Assembly: GCF_030846775.1 (NCBI RefSeq)
Contig: NZ_CP132910.1
Coordinates: forward strand, 530,001 to 594,000
DNA from: Geothrix sp. 21YS21S-2
GTDB lineage: Bacteria > Acidobacteriota > Holophagae > Holophagales > Holophagaceae
Direction: 5' to 3'
DNA length: 64,000 bases
Shown: in pieces, positions 35,367 to 46,330 of the stretch
Layout: each line of letters begins with the position of its first letter
How positions within the stretch are numbered: the stretch's first letter is position 1
The notes under the pieces: model-generated
Seen by the model: the letters and a program-made list of their open reading frames with translations, nothing else
Database searches by the model: none
What the model was told of the DNA's origin: nothing
Translations under genes and position numbers: made by a program

Positions 35367-37946
35367 ATGAAGCACGTTGTCCTGGCCCTGGTCTCAGCCT
35401 CGGCCTTCCTCTTTTCCGCCGAGCCGCCTCCGCCCCCGACCCCGCTTCCCCAGGCCCCCATCTCGGTCGTCATGGCGAAGGAGGCCCCCGTCCCTCTCAA
35501 GCCCTACGCCGACGTGGTGCAGGGCGCCCGGGAGCAGCACGGCCTGTTCACGCTCTGGCGCAAGGACGAGAAGGTCTGGATCGATCTGAAGCCCGATCAG
35601 CTGGGCCCCCTCTTCTTCCTGTCCTGGACCTTCCCCAGCGGCCTGGGCGAGCGGGGCATCTACGGCGGCATGATGGGCGACAGCCACCTGGTCTATTTCA
35701 AGCGCATCGGCAACACCCTCCAGCTGCTCGCGCGCAATGCCGCCTTCACCGCCCGGGCCGGCACGCCCATGGCGCACGCCGTGGCTGATGGCTTCTCCGA
35801 CAGCCTGCTGGCCTCGGCCCCCGTGGTGTCGCTGCCCGATCCGCGGGGCAAGGGCTTCCTGGTGGAGGCCAACCTCCTTTTCCTGAAAGACCTTCCCATG
35901 GCCACCCTGGACCTGGAGGCCGCCTTCCGCCAGCCCTACGCCATGGACCTGCCCAACAGCTCCTTCGCCAGCGCCTCGGCTTCCCCCGACTATGCCTCCT
36001 TCCAGGTCAGCGCGCACTTCGCCATGGCCAGGCCGGTGATTTCCGCCGCGCCCCTGCCGGGCACCCTGGAGGACCTGCGCAGCCTGTTCCTGGGGTTCCG
36101 GTACACCCTCGCCAGGCTGCCCGGGGAACCCATGAAGGTCCGGGAGGCCGATGACCGGCTGGGGCATTTCGTGGCCACCGTCTGGGACTTCTCCCAGGAC
36201 GACCGTCCGGATCCCCGGACCCGCCTGATCAACCGCTGGCGGCTGGAAAAGGCGGACCCGTCGAGTCCGCTCAGCCGCCCGAAGCAGCCCATCGTCTTCT
36301 GGCTGGACCGCAACATCCCCGAGAAGTACCGGGACACCATGCGGGCCGGGATCCTGGAATGGAACAAGGCCTTCGAGCGCATCGGCTTCCAGGACGCCCT
36401 GGAAGTCCGCCAGCAGCCCGCGGACGCCGACCCGGACGCCCACGGCCTCCGGCACGCCTCCATCCGCTGGTTCCTGGGCGTGGACGCGGGCTTCGCCATC
36501 GGGCCCAGCCTCGTGGACCCGCGAACGGGCGAGATCCTCGAGGCCGACATCGCCGTGGGCGACGGCTTCGCCCGCAGCATCCGGGAGAGCTCGCGGGAGG
36601 AGGTGCCCCAGGGCGGCAGGGCCGCGTGCCGCTACCTGGCCGAGGGCCGGGACGAGCTGGCCTTCGGGGCCGACCTCCTGGAGGCGCGGGGCGGCATGGA
36701 GCCCGGGTCGCCCGGGGCGGACGCCTTCGTGCAGGCCTACCTCAAGAGCGTGGTCATGCACGAGGTGGGCCACACCCTGGGGCTCCGGCACAACTTCAGG
36801 GCCTCCATCGCCTACACGGAGGCGCAGCTGGCGGACAAGGCCTTCACCTCCGCCCACGGCATCGCGGGCTCGGTCATGGACTACACCCCCGTCAACCTGG
36901 CCCTGGACGGCCACCCCCAGGCCGACTACACGATGCCCACCCTGGGGCCCTACGACTTCTGGGCCATCGAATACGCCTACGCGGTCCTGCCCCCCGCCGA
37001 GGAGAAGGCGGACCTGGCCCGCATCGCGGCCCGGGGCGAGACCGACCCGCTCCTGGCCTACGCCACGGACGAGGAGGCCGGCTCGGGCAGCGCCGCCATG
37101 GACCCCGAGGTCAACCGCTTCGACCTGGGCCAGGACCCCCTGGCGTACCTCGGCAAGCGCATCGCCCTCAGCCACGAGCTCCTGGGCCGGCTCCAGGAGC
37201 GCACCTTCCAGCCCGGCGACAACTACAAGCAGCTCCGCCGCACCACCAGCCTTGCCCTGAACCAGATGGCCTCGGCCACCTTCAACGCCGCCAAGTATCT
37301 GGGCGGGGTGGTGTACCTGCGCGACCACGCGGGCTCCCCCCGGACGCCCCTGACGCCCGTGAGCGGCGCCCGGCAGCGGGCCGCGCTCAAGCTGATCACC
37401 GATTCCGTATTCACCATGGACGCGCTGCGGCTGAGGCCGGACTTCGTCTCCCGGCTCACCCTGGACCCCTTCGACCGGGGCTACGGCCCCACCGGGAGCG
37501 TCCCGGACTTCTCGGTGTCGGCCCGGGCCCTCTCCATCCAGAAGGCGGTCCTCGCGCGGGTCCTCAACCCCTGGGCCATGGCCCGCATCCTGGACGCCCC
37601 CGAGAAGACCGCCGACAAGGACGTCTTCCGCCTTTCGGAACTCTTCGACGGCCTCCACGCCGCCATCTGGGAGGAGCTCCGCAAGGGCGTCGAGCCCACC
37701 GCCACCCGCCGGGGCCTCCAGAAGGAGCACCTGCGCCAGCTCATCACCCTGGTCCTGAAATCCGGCCCGGTCACCCCCGACGACGCCCGCGCCCTGGCGC
37801 GGGAGGAGCTCGCGGCCCTGCGCACGCAGCTTGCGGCCGCGGCCCGCAGGCAGGGCTTCTCGAGGGAGACCCGGGCGCACATCGCCGAATGCCGGGCCAC
37901 CATCGACGAGACCCTCAAGGCCTCCATGGTGCGGGCCAGCACCTAG
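35367..37946 (+). CDS. Large exported zinc-dependent metalloprotease
   Basis: An 859-residue protein with a signal peptide (MKHVVLALVSASAFLFSA). The zinc motif HEVGHTLGLRH (H465, E466, H469, H475) defines a metzincin-like site, followed by GSVMDYTPVNLAL with the Met turn typical of metzincins. The N-terminal half has the DUF5117/5118-type regions seen in acidobacterial and bacteroidetal secreted metalloproteases, and the C-terminal third is helical. It would act outside or in the periplasm; substrates are unknown. TGGAGG precedes ATG 35367. Length is normal for the group. Confidence 0.88.
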   Translation: MKHVVLALVSASAFLFSAEPPPPPTPLPQAPISVVMAKEAPVPLKPYADVVQGAREQHGLFTLWRKDEKVWIDLKPDQLGPLFFLSWTFPSGLGERGIYGGMMGDSHLVYFKRIGNTLQLLARNAAFTARAGTPMAHAVADGFSDSLLASAPVVSLPDPRGKGFLVEANLLFLKDLPMATLDLEAAFRQPYAMDLPNSSFASASASPDYASFQVSAHFAMARPVISAAPLPGTLEDLRSLFLGFRYTLARLPGEPMKVREADDRLGHFVATVWDFSQDDRPDPRTRLINRWRLEKADPSSPLSRPKQPIVFWLDRNIPEKYRDTMRAGILEWNKAFERIGFQDALEVRQQPADADPDAHGLRHASIRWFLGVDAGFAIGPSLVDPRTGEILEADIAVGDGFARSIRESSREEVPQGGRAACRYLAEGRDELAFGADLLEARGGMEPGSPGADAFVQAYLKSVVMHEVGHTLGLRHNFRASIAYTEAQLADKAFTSAHGIAGSVMDYTPVNLALDGHPQADYTMPTLGPYDFWAIEYAYAVLPPAEEKADLARIAARGETDPLLAYATDEEAGSGSAAMDPEVNRFDLGQDPLAYLGKRIALSHELLGRLQERTFQPGDNYKQLRRTTSLALNQMASATFNAAKYLGGVVYLRDHAGSPRTPLTPVSGARQRAALKLITDSVFTMDALRLRPDFVSRLTLDPFDRGYGPTGSVPDFSVSARALSIQKAVLARVLNPWAMARILDAPEKTADKDVFRLSELFDGLHAAIWEELRKGVEPTATRRGLQKEHLRQLITLVLKSGPVTPDDARALAREELAALRTQLAAAARRQGFSRETRAHIAECRATIDETLKASMVRAST

Positions 37947-38032
37947 CTCCCCCCCCCGGGACCTTTTTCCGGCAGGGCGCCGGCGGCGTGGAATGGCTAG
38001 AATGGTCTTTTCACCTTGCCACCGAGCCCGCC

Positions 38033-39139
38033 TTGAGCCCCGACGTCCGCCGCCCCATCGATCGCCTGCTTCTCTTCTTCGCCCTGGCCCTCATGGCCGT
38101 GGGGATGGTCTGGGTCTTCTCCGCCTCCGCCTTCAAGAACCACAGCGCCGCCACCACCTTCCTGGTGAACCAGATGGTGGGCGGGTTCGTGGGCGTGGCC
38201 ATCATGCTGGCCCTCACCCAGACCGACCTGGTCATGCTGCGGGACAACCCCCGGACGCTCCAGGTCCTCTACGTGGTGTTCCTGCTGCTGCTGGGGGCGG
38301 TGTTCTTCTTCCCGGCCATCAACCACGCCCACCGGTGGATCCGGTTCGGCCGGCTGAGCCTGCAGCCCTCGGAGCTGTTCAAGCCCATCTCCGTGCTCAT
38401 CACCGCCTGGTGGATGATCCGGCACCGGGACCTGTGGGGCAGGGGGAGCCGGGAGTCCATCCCCAAGCTGGTGACCCTCTTCGCCATCCTCCTTGCGCCC
38501 CTGGCCCTGATCCTTCGCGAACCGGACTTCGGCACCACGTTCCTGATCCTCTTCGTGGCCCTCCTGGTGACCTTCCTGGGCGGGGCGCAGCGGTGGATCT
38601 TCGCGGTGGCGGCCCCCGCGCTGGGCGCCGTGGGCTTCGCCTTCGTGTGGTTCGAGCCGTACCGGCGGGCCCGGGTGCTCAGCTTCCTCAACCCCGAGGC
38701 CGACCCGCTGGGCAAGGGCCACCAGGCCCTGCAGAGCCTGATCGCCGTGGGCAACGGCGGCATCACGGGCGTGGGACTGGGCGCCTCCATGCAGAAGCTG
38801 AACTACCTCCCCGAGGCGCACACGGACTTCATCTACGCCGTCATCGCCGAGGAGGCCGGGCTCATCGGCAGCATCCTCGTCCTGGCCCTGTTCGTGGGCA
38901 TCCTCTGGCGCGGCTACCGGATCGCCCACCGGGTGCGGGACAGCTTCCTGAAGCTCTGCGCCATGGGTTTCACCCTCCTGCTGGTGGTGCAGGCCCTCAT
39001 GAACCTCAGCGTGGTCCTCAGCCTCGCCCCCAACAAGGGGATCCCCCTGCCGTTCATCAGCTACGGCAGCTCGAGCCTCATCGCGAGCCTCGCGTCCCTG
39101 GGGCTGCTGCTGGCCATTTCCAAGGAAGCCAGCGAATGA
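38033..39139 (+). CDS. ftsW: FtsW/RodA/SpoVE-type lipid II polymerase
   Basis: A 368-residue SEDS protein with about 9-10 hydrophobic segments. SEDS marks are WIRFGRLSLQPSELFKP with the conserved Glu, REPDFGTTFLI with the catalytic Asp position, GLGASMQKLNYLPEAHTDFIYAVIAEE and the C-terminal ISYGSSSLI. The PNKGIPLPF loop resembles FtsW more than RodA. It polymerises peptidoglycan strands from lipid II, with a partner PBP. The start is a TTG at 38033; a GTG a little upstream is possible. The stop overlaps the next start (ATGA). It is not in a dcw cluster, so the FtsW call is provisional. Confidence 0.85.
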   Translation: MSPDVRRPIDRLLLFFALALMAVGMVWVFSASAFKNHSAATTFLVNQMVGGFVGVAIMLALTQTDLVMLRDNPRTLQVLYVVFLLLLGAVFFFPAINHAHRWIRFGRLSLQPSELFKPISVLITAWWMIRHRDLWGRGSRESIPKLVTLFAILLAPLALILREPDFGTTFLILFVALLVTFLGGAQRWIFAVAAPALGAVGFAFVWFEPYRRARVLSFLNPEADPLGKGHQALQSLIAVGNGGITGVGLGASMQKLNYLPEAHTDFIYAVIAEEAGLIGSILVLALFVGILWRGYRIAHRVRDSFLKLCAMGFTLLLVVQALMNLSVVLSLAPNKGIPLPFISYGSSSLIASLASLGLLLAISKEASE

Positions 39140-39834
39140 GAAACGTGGTGATCGCCGGGGCCACGGGCCTCGTGGGGCGCGAGCTGGTGAGGCAGCTGGA
39201 AGCGCGCAGGGACGTGGACTTCACCGCCCTGGTGCGCCGCGCGGGCACCCTCAGGTCCCTGTCGGGCCGGGTGAAGGAGGTGGTCTTCGACTACCGCTCC
39301 CCGGCCGACCTGGAGCGCCTGGGAACCGAGATCCCCTGCGACCTCCTCCTCTGCGCCCTGGGAACCACGTTGAAGAAGGCGGGTTCCCCCGAGGCCTTCC
39401 GGGAAGTGGACCTGGGCTACCCCGCCGCCCTCATCACCCGCCTCGCCGCCCTGCAGCCCCGCCCCGCCTTCGCGCTGGTCTCCAGCGCCGGGGCCGGCCA
39501 TCCCCGGGGCCTCTACCTGGAGACCAAGGCCGAGGCGGAGAAGGTGCTGGTGGCCAGCGGCCTCCCCTACCTCATCGTGCGTCCCTCCCTGCTCCTGGGC
39601 GAACGGGAGGAGTTCCGCCTGGCCGAGCGCCTGGGCGCATTCCTGCTGGCCAAACCCTACCTGGCGGCCGCCCGCTATCTGGCCCCCCGCTCAGCCCTCC
39701 TATGGCGTTACGCCCCCATCGAGGCCTCCCAGGTGGCCAAGGCCCTGCTCTGGATGAGCCTGGACAACCCTCACGCCACCGGCAGCCGCGTCCTGAGCGG
39801 CCTGGCCCTGCATCACCCCATCCTGGCCCCGTGA
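39136..39834 (+). CDS. NAD(P)-binding Rossmann-fold oxidoreductase (atypical SDR)
   Basis: A 232-residue protein. MRNVVIAGATGLVGRELVRQL is the GxxGxxG nucleotide site of the atypical SDR/NAD(P)H-binding family (like HTATIP2 or YwnB). A later segment YLETKAEAEKVLVASGLPYLIVRPSLLLG carries the conserved Lys. Such proteins bind NADP but their substrates are often unknown. It overlaps ftsW by four bases (ATGA), so it is translated from the same message; the functional link is unclear. Confidence 0.85.
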   Translation: MRNVVIAGATGLVGRELVRQLEARRDVDFTALVRRAGTLRSLSGRVKEVVFDYRSPADLERLGTEIPCDLLLCALGTTLKKAGSPEAFREVDLGYPAALITRLAALQPRPAFALVSSAGAGHPRGLYLETKAEAEKVLVASGLPYLIVRPSLLLGEREEFRLAERLGAFLLAKPYLAAARYLAPRSALLWRYAPIEASQVAKALLWMSLDNPHATGSRVLSGLALHHPILAP

Positions 39835-39871
39835 GATAGAGATAATTATTTCTGTCTTTACCCTTTTCGTT

Positions 39872-39921
39872 CCCGTTCATGCCCGGCAAATTCAGCGTTT
39901 AATTTGCCGGGGCTGAACGGG
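39872..39921. repeat. Two-part hairpin element, copy 1
   Basis: CCCGGCAAATT (39882-39892) pairs with AATTTGCCGGG (39901-39911), and CCCGTTCA (39872-39879) with TGAACGGG (39914-39921), giving a long imperfect hairpin in the gap between the convergent oxidoreductase and exported protein genes. A similar start, CCGTCCATCCCCGGCAAA, recurs at 45761. It may act as a transcription terminator or be a REP-like mobile repeat. Confidence 0.6.
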
Positions 39922-39953
39922 GATGAAAAAGGATAAAAACCCCCCCGGTAATC

Positions 39954-40373
39954 CTAGTTGAGCTTCTTGCCGATCTTGAGCACCGCGTCCGACAGGGTGA
40001 TGCCCGACGCCGCGATGTTGCCCATGCTCAGGATGATCTGCGGCTTCCCCCCCTCTTCCACGATGGCGATGCCCCCGCCCGCAGCCAGCCACTCCAGCCT
40101 GCCGCAGATGACCAGCTTGCCGGCGGCCTTGAGGCTCTTCACCTCGGCTTCCGAGGATGCCCAGGCGACCTTGGACCCGGCGTCGTTGGCCATGCCCATC
40201 TTGGCCAGTTCGCCGGCCAGGGCGGCGTCCTTGCACGCCACCTTGCCGGCGGAACCCGCGCTGCTGGCGAGGATCTTGATGAACTTGGCCTGCTGGTCCG
40301 GGGCGAGGTCGCCCGCGGACAGGACCGCGAAGGCAAGCGCCATCGCAGCGAACGCCTTGATCCGGAAACCCAT
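39954..40373 (-). CDS. Hypothetical exported protein, YfiR-like tail
   Basis: A 139-residue protein with a signal peptide (ends SAGDLAPD). The mature part has one pair of Cys (KVACKDAA, LVICGRLEW), and the C-terminal GGGIAIVEEGGKPQIILSMGNIAASGITLSDAVLKIGKKL resembles the end of DUF4154/YfiR-type periplasmic proteins, which inhibit diguanylate cyclases. The match is weak and the role uncertain. It converges on the oxidoreductase gene across the hairpin repeat, and the chemoreceptor gene lies just upstream on the same strand. Confidence 0.65.
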   Translation of the reverse strand: MGFRIKAFAAMALAFAVLSAGDLAPDQQAKFIKILASSAGSAGKVACKDAALAGELAKMGMANDAGSKVAWASSEAEVKSLKAAGKLVICGRLEWLAAGGGIAIVEEGGKPQIILSMGNIAASGITLSDAVLKIGKKLN

Positions 40374-40437
40374 GGGCTGCCTCCTCGGAATTGGCCGAAC
40401 CCAAGACTTATCGGCAGCCGGGGAGGAAAGGTAAGCT

Positions 40438-41985
40438 TCAGACTTTGAACCTCGAAACGAGGTTGTTGAGGTTCTCGGCCAGGTTGCTCAGTTCGTTGAC
40501 GGTGCGGGTGGTCTCCCGGATCGTTGCGGCCATCTGCTCGGTGGCTGCGGCGTTCCCCTCGGCGATGCTGGACAGGCTGCCCATGGCGTTCACCACGGTG
40601 GAGCTGTCCTGGCTCTGGGTCTGGCTCTGGCTGCCGATGGTCTTCATGCGCTCGGCGCTGGCCTTGATGGACTCCTCGATGCTGCGCAGGGCGGAGCCGG
40701 CGGTGTTCACCATGGACGTGCCGTCGTCGATGCTCTTGCTGGAGGTCTGGATGAGGGCGGTGATCTCCTTGGCGGCCTGGGCGCTGCGCTCGGCCAGCTT
40801 GCGGACCTCCTCGGCCACCACGGCGAATCCCTTGCCGTGCTCGCCGGCCTTGGCGGCCTCGATGGCGGCGTTCAGGCTCAGCAGGTTGGTCTGGTTGGCG
40901 ATCTCGGTGATGACGTTGAGGATGTTGCCGATCTGCTTGGAGTTCTGGTTGATGACCTGCATGCCGCTGACGGCGGCGCCCACGGCAGTCCCGCCCTTGC
41001 CGGCGGCCTCCTGGGCCTGGTCGAACACGTTCAGGGCGTCCGAGACCGTGGAGAAGATGACCTTGGAGGAGTTGGCGATGGTGCCCACGCTGTCGTTGGC
41101 CTGGCGCACGCTGGACTTCTGGTTCTCGGCGGTGTGGGCGATGGCGTCGGCGGTGGAGGCCATCTCGGACATGCCGGCGGTCATCTGCAGCGAGCCCGAG
41201 GCGATGTTGGTGGAGATGGTGATCACCTGGTGGACGATGCCCTGGATGTTCTCCACGAACCGGTTGAAGTGCAGGGAAAGCTGGGCGATCTCGTCGGTGC
41301 CGACCACGTCGAGGCGGGCCGTGAGGTCCCCCTCGCCTTCGGAGATGTCGCGCATGCGGCTCTGGATGGTCTCAAGCGGCTTGACGATGGCGTTGCCCAG
41401 CACCTGGGACGCCACGTAGCCCAGGGCCACCATGAGCAGGCCCAGGACGAACATCATCCCCATGCTCTTCAGGTTCTCCTTGGAGATGTTGGTGTCGTTC
41501 ATGACCAGCACCTGGTAGACCTTCTTGGCGGGGTCCTGGGCTTCGGCCCCGAGGGGGGAGGCGGTGATCATGAAGCCCCCCTTCTCGTATTTGAGGCCGC
41601 CCTTGCCCAGGGGCTCGCAGAGGACGGCCGTGTCGACCTTGGCGTCGGCGCGGTAGCGCTTCTGGAACTTCACGGCGACGGCCTTGGTGGCGGTGTCCAC
41701 GGCCACCACGGCGGCGATGCTCACGTCCTGGTCGTCCTTGACGAACTCCAGGGCGCGCTCGGTGGCGCCCGTGGTGGTGCCCAGATCGTCGGAGAGGTAG
41801 GAGGAGGTGGTCGCCTCGGCCAGCACGGCGGAAAGGCTGTGGCCCTTGGACCAGATCCCCTCGGTCTGCGTCGAGGTGAGCTTCCATCCCGAAACGATTC
41901 CCGCGAAGATGCCGAGAAGCAGGGTGAGCGCGAGGATGGAATAGCTCAGCTTCTTCCTGATGCTCAGTGATTTCCAGAATTCCAT
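40438..41985 (-). CDS. Methyl-accepting chemotaxis protein
   Basis: A 515-residue receptor. TM1 is at about residues 12-33, a small periplasmic domain (about 34-170) follows, then TM2 (about 172-192), a HAMP segment ([26 protein letters not shown]) and a long helical signalling domain with the conserved hairpin tip [21 protein letters not shown] and [16 protein letters not shown]. The periplasmic part has no recognised ligand motif. It signals via CheW/CheA, which are not in the window. TAGGAGTCTG precedes ATG 41985. Confidence 0.93.
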   Translation of the reverse strand: MEFWKSLSIRKKLSYSILALTLLLGIFAGIVSGWKLTSTQTEGIWSKGHSLSAVLAEATTSSYLSDDLGTTTGATERALEFVKDDQDVSIAAVVAVDTATKAVAVKFQKRYRADAKVDTAVLCEPLGKGGLKYEKGGFMITASPLGAEAQDPAKKVYQVLVMNDTNISKENLKSMGMMFVLGLLMVALGYVASQVLGNAIVKPLETIQSRMRDISEGEGDLTARLDVVGTDEIAQLSLHFNRFVENIQGIVHQVITISTNIASGSLQMTAGMSEMASTADAIAHTAENQKSSVRQANDSVGTIANSSKVIFSTVSDALNVFDQAQEAAGKGGTAVGAAVSGMQVINQNSKQIGNILNVITEIANQTNLLSLNAAIEAAKAGEHGKGFAVVAEEVRKLAERSAQAAKEITALIQTSSKSIDDGTSMVNTAGSALRSIEESIKASAERMKTIGSQSQTQSQDSSTVVNAMGSLSSIAEGNAAATEQMAATIRETTRTVNELSNLAENLNNLVSRFKV

Positions 41986-42074
41986 CTCAGACTCCTAGCC
42001 AGGCGGGTTGGGAATGTGCAAAAGGTGTACTGAATCATAAATGGTCGAACGTAAATTATGACAACAAAGTTGGC

Positions 42075-42737
42075 TCAGCGTGTCCCAAAGAAGGCCGTCC
42101 CGATGCGGATCTGGTCGCTGCCGGCCCGGATGGCCTCTTCCAGGTCGCCGCTCATGCCCATGGAGAGCCTCAGCCTGCGGCCCACCTTCTCCTGCCAGCG
42201 GGCCCTCAGCTCGTCCAGGGCCCGGAAGGAGCCGGGGTCCTCGGGCGGAGGGATGGCCATGAAGCCCTGCACGGGCAGCCGGGGATCGTCCTCCAGCGCG
42301 GCGAATAGGGCTTCCAGGTCGCCCGCGCCGGCGCCGCCCACCTTGGTCGTCTCCCCCCAGAGATCCACCTGGAGCCAGATTCCGCGCACGACGTCCAGTT
42401 CCGCCGCCAGGTGGCGCAGGCGCAGGGCCAGGTCCGGGCGGTCCACGGTCATGATCTGCCGGAAATGCGCCAGCGCCGCCTTGGCCTTGTTGCGCTGCAG
42501 GGGGCCGATGAGGACGAAGTCCAGGTCCGGGGCCTCCGCGATCTTGGCCAGGGCCTCCTGGACGTAGTTCTCCCCGAAGCTCCCGAAGCCCAGGTCCGCG
42601 GCCTCCCGCACCAGGGCCATGGGCTGGCGCTTGGAGACCGGCAGAAGCTCGACGCCGCCGGGATCCCTGCCGCAGTCCTCGCACGCCCGCTGGATGCGGG
42701 ATCGCAACCGGGCAACGCGGGCACCGAGTAGGCTCAT
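42075..42737 (-). CDS. YggS/PROSC-family PLP-binding protein
   Basis: A 220-residue alanine racemase-fold protein without a second domain. The PLP lysine is in LLPVSKRQP, and the phosphate cup in SMGMSGDLEEAIRAGSDQIRIGTAFFG. YggS proteins maintain PLP homeostasis. Here the N-terminus extends by a Cys-containing stretch (RACEDCGRD) that fits the family. It follows a zinc-ribbon protein by 10 bp on the same strand, suggesting a two-gene unit. Confidence 0.92.
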   Translation of the reverse strand: MSLLGARVARLRSRIQRACEDCGRDPGGVELLPVSKRQPMALVREAADLGFGSFGENYVQEALAKIAEAPDLDFVLIGPLQRNKAKAALAHFRQIMTVDRPDLALRLRHLAAELDVVRGIWLQVDLWGETTKVGGAGAGDLEALFAALEDDPRLPVQGFMAIPPPEDPGSFRALDELRARWQEKVGRRLRLSMGMSGDLEEAIRAGSDQIRIGTAFFGTR

Positions 42738-42747
42738 CCCTTGAAGC

Positions 42748-43455
42748 TCACTGGAGTTGTGCGGGATCGTAGATGATTCGCTGGCAGGACTCGCAATAGA
42801 GGTTCTTCTCTTCCCGGAGCTGGGCCAGGAACGGGGTTCTCAGGCGGGTGCGGCAGCCGCCGCAGGAACCCTTGTCGATGGGGACCACGGCGCGGCCCTG
42901 GCGCTGCTGGAGGAGCCGGTCGAACTTGACCAGCACGGCGGGGTCCACGGCCTCGGAGATCTCCGCCCGGCGCTTCTGGAGGCGGCGTTCACCCTCCACC
43001 TGGTTCTCGTGCTCGGAGAGGAAGACCGCCCGGAGCTCGTCGAACTGCTTCTGCGCCTCGGCCTGCCGGGTGCGCATCTCGCCCTCGGCCCGTTCCAGGG
43101 CCTCGATGCGGGTCTCCACGTCCTTCAGGGGGCGGGCGATGGCGGTCTTCTGCCGCTGGCGGTCGTCCAGCTCGCGGATGGCCAGGGTGAACTGCGCCTT
43201 CTGCTTCGTCTCCTTGACGGCGGCCTTGGACAGGTCCTCCTGCTTCTGGGCGGCGGCGAGGTTCGTGGTGAGGGTGGCCTGCTGGGTCCGGGAGGACGCC
43301 AGGGCCCTGCCGGTCTCCTCGAGCTTTTTCGCCAGCATCTTGAGTTCGGAATCCAGGGCGGCCAGGTCGGGCGGGAATGCGCTCAGGTCCCTTTGGATGA
43401 CGTGCAGATTGTCATGCACGGTCTGGAGTTCGATCAGGAGGGAAAGCTGACTCAT
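42748..43455 (-). CDS. Coiled-coil zinc-ribbon protein (C4-type)
   Basis: A 235-residue protein. Residues about 15-175 are coiled coil with heptads, and the C-terminus is a C4 zinc ribbon: GSCGGCRTRL, then NLYCESCQRI. This matches the DUF164/zf-RING_7 family, for which roles in nucleic-acid or protein handling have been suggested. ATG 43455 begins the family N-terminus MSQLSLLIELQTVHDNL. It precedes yggS by 10 bp; the pair is separated from the groES promoter by about 110 bp. Confidence 0.88.
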   Translation of the reverse strand: MSQLSLLIELQTVHDNLHVIQRDLSAFPPDLAALDSELKMLAKKLEETGRALASSRTQQATLTTNLAAAQKQEDLSKAAVKETKQKAQFTLAIRELDDRQRQKTAIARPLKDVETRIEALERAEGEMRTRQAEAQKQFDELRAVFLSEHENQVEGERRLQKRRAEISEAVDPAVLVKFDRLLQQRQGRAVVPIDKGSCGGCRTRLRTPFLAQLREEKNLYCESCQRIIYDPAQLQ

Positions 43456-43568
43456 TCCTCTAGCCTACCCCCAAGCGGACCGTGGAGGCGGGGCAATCTC
43501 CTCCAAAGATCGAAATAAAATGATTAATAAAATGTGAGCCAATTAGGCTCAAGCATGGAATGCCCCCC

Positions 43569-43597
43569 TTGACATCCATTTGGGGGCGGGCTAGATT
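43569..43597 (+). promoter_or_regulatory. groESL sigma-70 promoter
   Basis: TTGACA (43569-43574) and TAGATT (43592-43597) are separated by 17 bp, a near-consensus housekeeping promoter. The -10 touches the CIRCE operator, so HrcA binding would block initiation. Confidence 0.85.
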
Positions 43598-43622
43598 AGC
43601 ACTCGCTGATAGTAAGTGCTAA
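43596..43622 (+). promoter_or_regulatory. CIRCE operator (HrcA site)
   Basis: TTAGCACTC (43596-43604), a 9-nt spacer and AAGTGCTAA (43614-43622) match the CIRCE inverted repeat, with one change in the right arm (A for G at its first base). It overlaps the -10 of the groES promoter. HrcA repressor would control groESL by heat shock. hrcA itself is not in this window. Confidence 0.95.
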
Positions 43623-43671
43623 CAGCCACCCCGGGGGACGCTCCCGGGTCCCTTTTCACACGGAGGCCATC

Positions 43672-43959
43672 ATGGCAATCAAGCCCCTATACGATCGTGT
43701 CCTGCTCAAGCGCAGCGAGCCTGCCGAAACGGTCAAGGGAGGGATCATCATCCCCGACACCGCCAAGGAGAAGCCCATGGAAGCCGAGGTCGTGGCGGTG
43801 GGCGACGGCAAGTTCGCCGAGGACGGCAAGCGCATCCCCATGTCCGTCAAGGCCGGCAACAAGGTCCTGATCGGCAAGTACACCGGCACCGAAGTGAAGA
43901 TCGAAGGCATCGACCACGTCATCGTTCGCGAAGACGAGATCCTCGCCATCGTCGGCTAG
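43672..43959 (+). CDS. groES: Co-chaperonin GroES
   Basis: A 95-residue GroES: MAIKPLYDRVLLKRSEPAETVKGGIIIPDTAKEKP, with the mobile loop around the ETVKGGIII stretch and the close HVIVREDEILAIV. It caps GroEL in protein folding. The gene is 49 bp after the CIRCE repeat, with ACGGAGG before the ATG. groEL follows after 34 bp. Confidence 0.98.
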   Translation: MAIKPLYDRVLLKRSEPAETVKGGIIIPDTAKEKPMEAEVVAVGDGKFAEDGKRIPMSVKAGNKVLIGKYTGTEVKIEGIDHVIVREDEILAIVG

Positions 43960-43990
43960 AAACGAATTCCGGAAACCCTTCAGGAGATAA

Positions 43991-45631
<1,641 letters not shown>

Positions 45632-45655
45632 CCACGGCCTTAAGGGCAAAAGGGG

Positions 45656-45685
45656 AAGGGGCCTTTCGGGGCCCCTTTCTTTTTG
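45656..45685 (+). terminator. groESL terminator
   Basis: AAGGGGCC (45656-45663), a 6-nt loop and GGCCCCTT (45670-45677), then TCTTTTT. It is 25 bp after the groEL stop. Confidence 0.88.
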
Positions 45686-45760
45686 CCGGGGAGCGAACCT
45701 GTCCGCCCTTGCGCGCATCCTCTCGGCATGGCGTTAGGCCGTCCTTATCCCTGTCCACCC

Positions 45761-45818
45761 CCGTCCATCCCCGGCAAAACCAAACGAAAAATTAGCCGGG
45801 AAAGAGGATGAAAAAAGG
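45761..45818. repeat. Repeat element, copy 2
   Basis: CCGTCCATCCCCGGCAAA (45761-45778) is identical at 16 of 18 positions to the start of the hairpin at 39873-39890; GCCGGG (45795-45800) and GGATGAAAAAAGG (45806-45818) also parallel copy 1. Here the stem is weaker. It lies between the groEL terminator and the lectin-like gene. Confidence 0.5.
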
Positions 45819-45841
45819 TTTCCCTGTCCCCAAGGTGGAGC

Positions 45842-46330
45842 GTGCGAATTTCAAGATCCTGGATCCTTCCTTCCCTGCTGATCGGAGCGGGCGCCGTCGC
45901 GGGTGCGCAGGACACGCTGGCCAGCGGTGCGAGCCTCGCCAAGGGGCAGTCTCTCACCTCCCGCAACGGGGCGTATCGCCTGGACGTGCGGGACGACGGC
46001 AAGGTGGCGGTGTACCGCCTGGCTCCGGCCGCGGTCCTGCAGTGGGAGTCGCCCGGGGAGGGCTTCGAGGGCGCGGGCGCCCTAACGATGCGGGAGGACG
46101 GCAATCTGGTGCTCACGGACGCCGACGGCGCCACCCGTTGGCACACCGCTACGGCGGGGCCCCTTGCACGCCTGGTTCTGGAGGACGATGGCGCCCTTTG
46201 CGTCCGGAGCGGCACCGGCAGCCTCTGGATGGCCGGCGCCGTGACGGTGCGGATCGTCCTGCCCTTGGCTGAGCTGCGCAAGGCCATCCAGGATGAGGAC
46301 GCCGTCCGGGGGACCTGCGTCATCCTATGA
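45842..46330 (+). CDS. Exported bulb-type lectin-domain protein
   Basis: A 162-residue protein starting at GTG 45842, with a signal peptide (residues 1-22, ending AGA). The mature part has two or three beta-prism repeats of the bulb (D-mannose-binding) lectin type: SLTSRNGAYRLDVRDDGKVAVYR and ALTMREDGNLVLTDADGATRWHT, with a QxDxNxVxY-like pattern (xxDGNLVLT). Such domains bind sugars. Its GGAG lies only about two nt before GTG, so another start could be used. It stands alone after groESL. Confidence 0.75.
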   Translation: MRISRSWILPSLLIGAGAVAGAQDTLASGASLAKGQSLTSRNGAYRLDVRDDGKVAVYRLAPAAVLQWESPGEGFEGAGALTMREDGNLVLTDADGATRWHTATAGPLARLVLEDDGALCVRSGTGSLWMAGAVTVRIVLPLAELRKAIQDEDAVRGTCVIL

